A DNA stretch of 5,420 bases from Archangium sp. (GTDB lineage: Bacteria; Myxococcota; Myxococcia; Myxococcales; Myxococcaceae). Positions 1-5,420 of this stretch are shown here, piece after piece. Under the pieces are notes generated by a model. The model had not been told where the DNA came from. It searched no databases and was given only the letters and a program-made list of their open reading frames with translations. The DNA lies in contig JAEUJR010000223.1 in assembly GCA_016793585.1 (NCBI GenBank), forward strand, positions 1 through 5,420, in the 5' to 3' direction. A program made the translations under genes and the position numbers. The stretch's first letter is position 1. Each line of letters starts with the position of its first letter.

Positions 1-1
1 G

Positions 2-367
2 GGTGCGCTCGACGTGCACGTCGACGTCGAACTCTCGACCAGCGCCCGCTGCGAGCTGTCGATCGAGGTCGCGACCCTCGAGGGCGTCTCGTTGTTCAAG
101 ACGAAGTACGCCCCGGGGCAGCTCGAGCAGGGCACTGCCACCATTCGGTTGTCGCTGCCCCGGCTCGGCCTCGGTGACGGCGCTCACGTGCTCACCGCGA
201 CCGCGTGGAGTGATGGGCTGCCGCCGCAGGCGCTCTCGAAGTCGCTCGTCGTCGCTCCAACCCCATCGGCGACCGGCCTCGTCAGGCCTGAACACGCCTG
301 GTCCACCGAGCCGCGCCGCGAGCTCGCCGCGGCTGAAGCCGTCGCGAAGCCTTCCGTTCAAGCCTGA
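2..367 (+). CDS. C-terminal part of a probable Wzt-like polysaccharide ABC-transporter ATP-binding protein (5' end outside window)
   Basis: Only the last 121 codons are present; the frame is open from base 2 and stops at TGA 365-367. A GTG at 14 lies inside the open frame and is probably an internal Val, not a start. The visible protein is a beta-rich segment: alternating hydrophobic strands, then 'GVSLFKTKYAPGQLEQG', then 'IRLSLPRLGLGDGAHVLTAT'. This pattern (sensing an effect on 'lf', then a 'G..v.l.lp.l.L..G.y.l' strand pair) resembles the C-terminal carbohydrate-binding beta-sandwich of Wzt-type ATPases, which read the finished end of O-antigen chains before export by the Wzm channel at the inner membrane. 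The ATPase domain itself (Walker A/B, signature motif) is not in the window, so the call rests on a fold-level resemblance. A Pro/Ala/Glu-rich tail of about 30 residues follows the sandwich. The downstream glycosyltransferase-like gene on the same strand fits a surface-polysaccharide operon. It could instead be another beta-sandwich accessory domain. Confidence 0.55.
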   Translation, partial: GALDVHVDVELSTSARCELSIEVATLEGVSLFKTKYAPGQLEQGTATIRLSLPRLGLGDGAHVLTATAWSDGLPPQALSKSLVVAPTPSATGLVRPEHAWSTEPRRELAAAEAVAKPSVQA

Positions 368-404
368 GCACAGGAAGCTGGAGCGTTTCGGCCGCCACGT
401 CGCT

Positions 405-410
405 AGAGGG
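405..410 (+). promoter_or_regulatory. Ribosome-binding site for the gene starting at 416
   Basis: AGAGGG lies five bases before the ATG at 416 and is a good Shine-Dalgarno match. It supports 416 as the true start. The 48 bases between the upstream stop (367) and this ATG show no terminator-like hairpin, so co-transcription with the Wzt-like gene is likely. Confidence 0.6.
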
Positions 411-415
411 CGGCC

Positions 416-1771
416 ATGGCGTCTCAGACCGCTCACGATCTTCGCACCGTGGTGACCCGCCGCGTCGGGGTGAAGAAGCGGGTGGCCGCGCTCACGAACG
501 ATCTCGCGCTCGTGCGGGCCATCGAAGCGAACGGCTGCCTCGTGCTGGCCGACCCCGCGTCGCTCGACGAGCTCGAAGCGTTCAGGCCCGAGGTGGTGGT
601 GCTGTTCGACGGGTTCGTGCTGGCCGATGGCGCGGCTGCGCTGCAGCGCCTCGCCCGGGTCGCAGGTCAGGCCGAGCTCGTCTGCTCGTTCGCGAACGCC
701 GCTTCGGCCTCGCTCTCCCTGGGGAACCTCACGGGCCTGCAGCCGACGCCTGCGTTCGCCGAGCCCGAGGTGCGCCGCTGGCTCGCCTCGGCCGGCTACG
801 TCGTCTCGTCGCGCGACGCCGTCGTCACCGCCCCGCGCGCCACCGGCCTCAGCGCCGACACCGAAGCGGCGTTGCGACAGGTGTTCGAGCAGCTCAACCC
901 CGACGCCGCGATCGATCGGTTTCTCTTCGTCGCCAGGCGCGGCGCCGAGGCGACCAGGCCCGATCGCACCGAAGGGCTCGTCAGCGTCATCGTCTCGGGG
1001 GGCGCTGACGTCGCCGCGCTCGAGGGCACCATCTCGTCGCTCGCGAACCAGCAGCGCCGGCCGCTCGAGCTCGTCGTCGTCGCGCCCTTGCCGCTCACGT
1101 CACTCGAAGACGTCGTCACGCGGGCGCGGCGTCGCAGTGGGCTCACCGTCAGCACCCACACCTCGACCTCGGCCGACTCGAGTGCCCGGCTCAACGAAGG
1201 GCTCGCGCACGCTCAGGGCCAATACGTGGCCTTCGCCGAAGCGGGTGCGCTCTTCTCACCCATGCACTTTGGCGCGCTGGTGAAGCAGCTCGAAGACGGC
1301 ACGCTCGCGTGGGCGATGACGACGCCGCTGCCGGGCCCGTTCTCGTTGCTCCAGTGGCTCGAGGCCGGGGTCGCGAAGGAGCAGTGGCTGCTCGACGTCT
1401 CGCGCCTGGGCCCGTTCAAGATCACCTTCGCCGAAGCGACGCCCGACGCCGAAGCGGTGCTGTTTGCGCGGCTCGCGTTGCTCTTTCCGCCCGCCTTCGT
1501 CACGGCGCCTTCGACGGTCGAGCTGCTCCAGCGGCCGGCCGTCGACCTGCCCGCGATGCTCGCGAAGCTGAAGGGCCGGCCGCTCCGGGGGCTCACCACG
1601 CTCGAGGCGCTGCTGCACACGACGCCAGTTCCCCCGCTCGCGGCCCAGGTGCAGGAGCGGCTCGCCTCCCTCGACCCCCGCGCGGCCGCCGTCGTCGAGC
1701 GTGCGCGTGGCCTCGCTGATCGTGTTCAGTCGGCCTGGGTCAAAGCGAAGAAGGACGCAGAGACGAAGTGA
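416..1771 (+). CDS. Degenerate methyltransferase/GT2-like fusion protein, probable surface-polysaccharide function
   Basis: A complete protein of 451 residues. Residues ~22-135 follow the second half of a class I SAM-dependent methyltransferase of the Methyltransf_23 type: 'EVVVLFDGFVLADGAAAL' sits where active relatives have 'D.vvl.dVLEHL.dP..aL', and 'LVCSFANAASASLSL' matches the 'lv.siPNvas' strand and loop, followed by 'WLASAGYVV'. The Gly-rich SAM-binding motif is absent: 'RVAALTNDLALVRAIEANGC' occupies that place. Residues ~187-320 resemble a GT2 (GT-A) domain: 'GLVSVIVSGGADVAALEGTI' (first strand), 'Q.RPLELVVVA', and 'RLNEGLAHAQGQYVAF' (the 'aRN.Gl..A.GeyiafLD.DD' region). The metal-binding DxD is replaced by 'AEAGALF' (residues 274-280), and the acidic first loop after 'LVVV' is missing. 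'PDAEAVLFARLALLFP' near residues 343-358 looks like a worn-down 'ED..l..Rl' element. There are no membrane segments or signal peptide. The C-terminus is helical and Arg/Ala/Lys-rich. Known context: Myxococcus xanthus carries wzm-wzt followed by the glycosyltransferase gene wbgA for O-antigen; orthology to wbgA is not established. It is probably a non-catalytic or altered-activity partner in glycan assembly. Confidence 0.72.
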   Translation: MASQTAHDLRTVVTRRVGVKKRVAALTNDLALVRAIEANGCLVLADPASLDELEAFRPEVVVLFDGFVLADGAAALQRLARVAGQAELVCSFANAASASLSLGNLTGLQPTPAFAEPEVRRWLASAGYVVSSRDAVVTAPRATGLSADTEAALRQVFEQLNPDAAIDRFLFVARRGAEATRPDRTEGLVSVIVSGGADVAALEGTISSLANQQRRPLELVVVAPLPLTSLEDVVTRARRRSGLTVSTHTSTSADSSARLNEGLAHAQGQYVAFAEAGALFSPMHFGALVKQLEDGTLAWAMTTPLPGPFSLLQWLEAGVAKEQWLLDVSRLGPFKITFAEATPDAEAVLFARLALLFPPAFVTAPSTVELLQRPAVDLPAMLAKLKGRPLRGLTTLEALLHTTPVPPLAAQVQERLASLDPRAAAVVERARGLADRVQSAWVKAKKDAETK

Positions 1772-1774
1772 TCA
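1769..1774. other. Back-to-back stop codons of convergent genes (TGATCA)
   Basis: The + strand gene ends with TGA at 1769-1771 and the - strand gene ends with TGA read from 1774 to 1772. The two stops make the palindrome TGATCA with zero intergenic bases. No intrinsic terminator can lie between them, so each transcript must either run into the antisense of the other gene or end within coding sequence. Confidence 0.95.
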
Positions 1775-2989
1775 GCTGTGCGGGAAGCCGGCGCGCCGTG
1801 CCTCGAGCTGCTTCGCGGTAATCGCGTCGAGCACCGCGCCCATCTGCTCCGGCCTGGTGTCGGGCGTGATGTGCATGAAGCCGGCGGTCGTCTTCGGCGT
1901 GGCTCCGAACTCGCTCGCCAGGTTGTACCCGAGGAAGTTGCAGAGGTACGCGCTGCGATCGGGCTGGTAGTTCGGGTCTGACTTGCTGGTGAAGACCTGC
2001 CGCTCGGCGCCGAACCCCTGCAGCGCCCAGTCGATCGTCTCGACGGGCAGGTCGGTCTTCAGCTCGTCGGCGCCGCCTTCGCGAACCTTCCGCTCGGCCA
2101 TCATCTGGTTGTTGCCGTCCGGCGCGGCGCCCAGGTGGTTCTCGGGCCGCTCCTCGACCTGCGCCTGACCGTGCGTCACGCCCATCGAGAGGATGACGTC
2201 TGGCGGGCTCTTGCGCATCTCGGTCATGAACTGCTCGACGGCGGCCGGCGTCACGTCGAGGCGGCGGTACTCGACGATCGCGCCCTTCACGCCACGCTCG
2301 GCCAGCTTCTGCGCCATGTTCGCCGACGGGTTGTCGGTGATGCCCATGAACGCGCCGTACCCCGTCACCACCACCCGCATCGGCTTCTCACCGGGAGCGA
2401 GCCCCAGCGCGGCCGGCTTGTAGAGCATCAGGTGCGCGGCGGAGTCGGTCTTCTTCGCATTGCGGCCAGAGAAGTTGGCGGCGTCATACGGCTGCACGTC
2501 ACCACCGAGCACCACGCCGGCGAACGTCGCAGGCAGCTGCGCCTTCACCTTCTCGAGAATCTGCTGCGGCCCTTCACCGGCCTTCACGGGCACCGAGAGC
2601 TTTTGGCCATCGACGTTCAGCTGCAGCACGCCGTCGGCCTTCGCTTTGCCCTTGAGCGCGAACGCGTTGTCGAAGAGCCCGACGCGCGCCGAGAGCCCCG
2701 GCACCGTGAGCGTGAGGTTGGCGTAGCGGCCCTCGAGGCTGGCGAGCTGGCCCTTCGCTTCGATGTTCACCCACGCGTTCGTCTGGCCCATCGCCGCGAG
2801 GTGGCTGAGCAGCCGCTGCCTGGTGCCGTCGTCGAAGCCGTCGGCCGCTTTGAGCAGCGTCGCGCGCTCGGTGCTCGACAGGCCACCCGCGTCGCGCACC
2901 TGGAGCATGATGCGATCGACGTCTGCGGAGTCGACCTTGCCGTCACGTGCCGCAGTGGTCAGCGCCCGACGAATGCCGTCAACGTTCAT
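1772..2989 (-). CDS. Pyroglutamyl-peptidase I (C15)-like cysteine peptidase with long N-terminal extension
   Basis: A complete protein of 405 residues. Residues ~203-400 form a peptidase C15 domain: 'MRVVVTGYGAFMGITDNPSA' matches the family start 'ilvTGF.pF....NPs'; 'PPDVILSMGVTHGQAQVEER' matches 'PD.vi.iG.agg...ItvER' and gives the catalytic Glu (279 or 280) and the conserved Asn284; 'SAYLCNFLGYNL' gives Cys350 (family 'GtfvCN.l.Y'); 'AGFMHITP' gives His373. The Cys-His spacing of 23 is close to that of characterised enzymes, so the triad looks intact. Family members remove N-terminal pyroglutamate from peptides and are usually about 200-220 residues. This protein has about 200 extra residues in front: a helical segment with a half EF-hand-like loop (residues 12-23), then a Gly/Val-rich probable beta domain (~72-165). 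There is no signal peptide or membrane segment. The substrate may differ from free pyroglutamyl peptides. It starts 75 bp after the upstream - strand gene ends; the ATG at 2989 is the first usable start, and no Shine-Dalgarno is visible. Confidence 0.8.
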   Translation of the reverse strand: MNVDGIRRALTTAARDGKVDSADVDRIMLQVRDAGGLSSTERATLLKAADGFDDGTRQRLLSHLAAMGQTNAWVNIEAKGQLASLEGRYANLTLTVPGLSARVGLFDNAFALKGKAKADGVLQLNVDGQKLSVPVKAGEGPQQILEKVKAQLPATFAGVVLGGDVQPYDAANFSGRNAKKTDSAAHLMLYKPAALGLAPGEKPMRVVVTGYGAFMGITDNPSANMAQKLAERGVKGAIVEYRRLDVTPAAVEQFMTEMRKSPPDVILSMGVTHGQAQVEERPENHLGAAPDGNNQMMAERKVREGGADELKTDLPVETIDWALQGFGAERQVFTSKSDPNYQPDRSAYLCNFLGYNLASEFGATPKTTAGFMHITPDTRPEQMGAVLDAITAKQLEARRAGFPHS

Positions 2990-3064
2990 ATGTAGGCAAT
3001 TATCGCTGATCTCGACGGCTTGGTGCGTCTCGGCGCGCTTTTCTTCTCGAACAAAGACAGCTGG
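2990..3064 (-). promoter_or_regulatory. 75-bp intergenic region with possible -10 element (GATAAT)
   Basis: Read on the - strand, GATAAT occupies 3004-2999 and ends nine bases before the ATG at 2989. It is a five-of-six match to the sigma-70 -10 consensus in a locally AT-richer patch of a GC-rich window. No convincing TTGACA-like -35 is found 16-18 bases upstream. If this is a promoter, transcription would begin within about 0-4 bases of the start codon, giving a leaderless or nearly leaderless mRNA, which fits the lack of a Shine-Dalgarno. Alternatively the gene is simply read through from the upstream gene. No terminator hairpin was found in this gap. Confidence 0.3.
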
Positions 3065-4066
3065 TTAGCGCAGCTGCTTCTCGGCAGCGGGGTCTGCGAG
3101 GAAGGCGTCGCGTTGCGTCTGGAGCTGCCTGAGGTGGTCGCCCTTCGTGAGCATCGTCTTGCTGACCGAGCGGGTGTCGACTGGCTCGATTTCGAACGAC
3201 CAGCCTCTGCCGTTGGCGGCCATGCGGTCCTTCAAGAAGCGCGTGCGGGCCTCGACGGTGCCGTCCTTGCGAACCGAGACGTCGCCGCTCCAGGCCGGGC
3301 CCGAGGGCAGCAGGTTTCGGGAAGCGACCGACACGTTCTTGTCGCTGTTGAGCTCGATGGGCCCGGCGTGGGCGACCCAGTGGTTGCTCGGGCTGGTGAC
3401 GACGGTGAAGCGCGTCTCGGGGCCGAGCGTCGCGCCGCGCGCCTGGAGATCGGCGACGAGCCCACCGAGCTGCCCCGGGTTGAGCCCCGCGTTCGCGCTC
3501 GGATCGTACCGGCGGCCCACGGCGTAGGCGGCCTGCTGGAGCAGGTGCACGTCGTTCAAGCTCGGCGTGCCGTTGCCGAAGTTCGTGAACGCCTGGTCGA
3601 GCGCGGCGCGATCGAGCGAGGGCGGCAGCAGCTCCTTCGCGCCCGGTGCTCCGAGCGCCGCCTTCAGCGCCTCGGCGTTCTTCTTCGCGGCCTCGGGCGT
3701 GGTGCTGTTCATGATGAGCGCGCTGACGACGGCGGCTCCGCCACAGATGTGATTCTTGTTTCCCGCTGCTTCGCTCACGCCGTTGAGCTGCGAGGCGCTT
3801 TGCGCGAGCGCGATGCGGGCCTTCGTGTTCGAGAGATCGACGGGCGCGTTGGAGGGTGCCTGGAGCGCGGGCTCTTTGGGCGCCGCGGCGGCCTTCGCTC
3901 CGGCAGCCTGCGCGACGACCCGCGGGCGCGGCGCGCTCTTCGCAACCCAACCTTCACTCGCGCTGCCGGTCTGCGTGGTGGCGGGCTCGACCACGGCCGT
4001 CTTCTGGCGCAGGGGCGCGACGGGCGCGTTGGTGCGGGTTCGGGTTGCTGAGAGCGGGGGCGCCAT
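3065..4066 (-). CDS. Putative papain-like/C39-type cysteine peptidase domain protein with disordered N-terminus
   Basis: A complete protein of 333 residues, ending in TAA (3067-3065). Residues 1-~75 are rich in Ala, Pro, Thr and Arg, low in hydrophobic runs, and probably disordered; there is no Sec signal peptide or lipobox. Residues ~78-295 look folded. 'NHICGGAAVVSALIM' (Cys108 at the start of a hydrophobic helix) followed by 'SNHWVAHAGPIEL' (His229, with His233 nearby) is the Cys...His order and local motif style of papain-like families such as C39, C70 and NlpC/P60. Asp242 or Asn244, ten to fifteen residues later, could complete a triad. Between them lies a helical stretch with a possible substrate-groove role (~125-210). 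I do not recognise a named family, so enzyme activity is inferred from motif pattern only. The C-terminal ~35 residues are charged and helical. The N-terminal style (Thr/Pro/Ala tract, then 'SEGWVAKSAP', then 'PVDLS') resembles many uncharacterised myxobacterial proteins thought to be exported. It is the first gene of a possible two-gene unit with the C15-like gene downstream. Confidence 0.6.
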   Translation of the reverse strand: MAPPLSATRTRTNAPVAPLRQKTAVVEPATTQTGSASEGWVAKSAPRPRVVAQAAGAKAAAAPKEPALQAPSNAPVDLSNTKARIALAQSASQLNGVSEAAGNKNHICGGAAVVSALIMNSTTPEAAKKNAEALKAALGAPGAKELLPPSLDRAALDQAFTNFGNGTPSLNDVHLLQQAAYAVGRRYDPSANAGLNPGQLGGLVADLQARGATLGPETRFTVVTSPSNHWVAHAGPIELNSDKNVSVASRNLLPSGPAWSGDVSVRKDGTVEARTRFLKDRMAANGRGWSFEIEPVDTRSVSKTMLTKGDHLRQLQTQRDAFLADPAAEKQLR

Positions 4067-4170
4067 GAAGACCTCGAAGCAGAGCGAGACAGACTCACCA
4101 GCCCGGGTTCAGGAGACAGGGCTCCCGCACATTCTTTCAGCGGCAGCGCTCCGTGCTATCCCTCCCTGCC
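4067..4170. promoter_or_regulatory. Divergent intergenic region; possible extended -10 for the mutase gene
   Basis: These 104 bases separate two divergently read genes, so both promoters should lie here or overlap the coding starts. For the + strand gene, TGCTATCCC at 4154-4162 could be an extended -10 (TGn plus TATnnn), with a weak TTTCAG at 4135-4140 as a -35 sixteen bases upstream. Transcription would then start at or next to the ATG at 4171, which has no Shine-Dalgarno before it. An AGGAG at 4111-4115 has no start codon at a usable distance. No clear promoter was found for the - strand gene. No strong inverted repeat suggesting an operator was seen. Confidence 0.3.
4072..4075 (-). promoter_or_regulatory. 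Ribosome-binding site for the gene starting at 4066
   Basis: On the - strand GAGG lies five bases before the ATG at 4066, within 'CGAGGTCTTCATG'. The spacing is suitable and supports this start over internal Met codons further in, which are scarce in the Ala/Pro-rich N-terminus. Confidence 0.5.

Positions 4171-5420
<1,250 letters not shown>

Noticed and set aside
9..30. Perfect 16-bp palindrome TCGACGTGCACGTCGA overlapping a second palindrome TCGACGTCGA
   Set aside because: It lies inside the Wzt-like coding frame and encodes an alternating Asp/Val/His strand. Repeated GTC/GAC codons in GC-rich DNA give such palindromes by chance, and no partner site was seen in the window.
368..415. Search for a terminator or promoter between the Wzt-like gene and the following gene
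   Set aside because: Only the ribosome-binding site was seen in these 48 bases. No hairpin with a T-run and no -10/-35 pair.
2135..2995. + strand open frame of 286 codons opposite the C15-like gene
   Set aside because: Arg/His/Glu-rich shadow of the antisense coding frame. The other strand carries an intact C15 triad.
3020..4051. + strand open frame of 343 codons opposite the papain-like gene
   Set aside because: Arg/Gly/Leu-rich composition without motifs. The opposite strand has clear Cys/His motifs, an RBS and sensible composition.
4101..4127. Imperfect inverted repeats in the divergent spacer (AGCCC...GGGCT and GGAG...CTCC)
   Set aside because: Stems are only four to five base pairs with no T-run and poor symmetry, too weak to call a terminator or operator.
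4153..4155. In-frame GTG as an alternative start for the mutase
   Set aside because: No Shine-Dalgarno precedes it, the added residues are not typical of the family, and it overlaps the possible -10. ATG at 4171 fits the family N-terminus better.

Overview
The window is GC-rich and densely coded, with strong G/C preference at third codon positions. It holds two partial and three complete genes and almost no spare DNA. The gene styles suggest a myxobacterium of the Cystobacterineae (Myxococcota): a Wzt-like transporter tail beside a methyltransferase/glycosyltransferase-type protein, signal-peptide-less putative exported enzymes with Ala/Pro-rich or EF-hand-like N-termini, and a short-type methylmalonyl-CoA mutase. 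This assignment rests on protein style and composition only.

Left part (1-1771, + strand): the C-terminal end of a probable O-antigen/polysaccharide ABC-transporter ATPase (Wzt C-terminal beta-sandwich type). After 48 bp and a good ribosome-binding site comes a 451-residue protein that reads as a class I methyltransferase remnant fused to a GT2-like domain. Both halves keep the framework of their families but lack the motifs needed for catalysis. The pair looks like the end of a surface-polysaccharide operon.

Middle part (1772-4066, - strand): two genes read leftward. The first in transcription order (4066 to 3065) encodes a 333-residue protein with a disordered N-terminus and a Cys...His arrangement like papain-like/C39/NlpC peptidases. 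The second (2989 to 1772) encodes a 405-residue protein whose last ~200 residues are a pyroglutamyl-peptidase I (C15) domain with an intact Glu/Cys/His triad, behind about 200 residues of extra N-terminal sequence. The second gene ends exactly against the glycosyltransferase-like gene: the two stop codons together form TGATCA, with no base between them. The two peptidase-like genes may form a small functional unit, but nothing in the window proves it.

Right part (4067-5420): a 104-bp divergent intergenic region, then the first 416 codons of a coenzyme-B12-dependent methylmalonyl-CoA mutase large subunit, with active-site residues that favour methylmalonyl-CoA over isobutyryl-CoA. The gene runs off the window end. 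It belongs to central propionate/odd-chain and branched-chain catabolism and probably has no link to its neighbours.

I saw no RNA genes, mobile elements, CRISPR arrays or convincing terminators.
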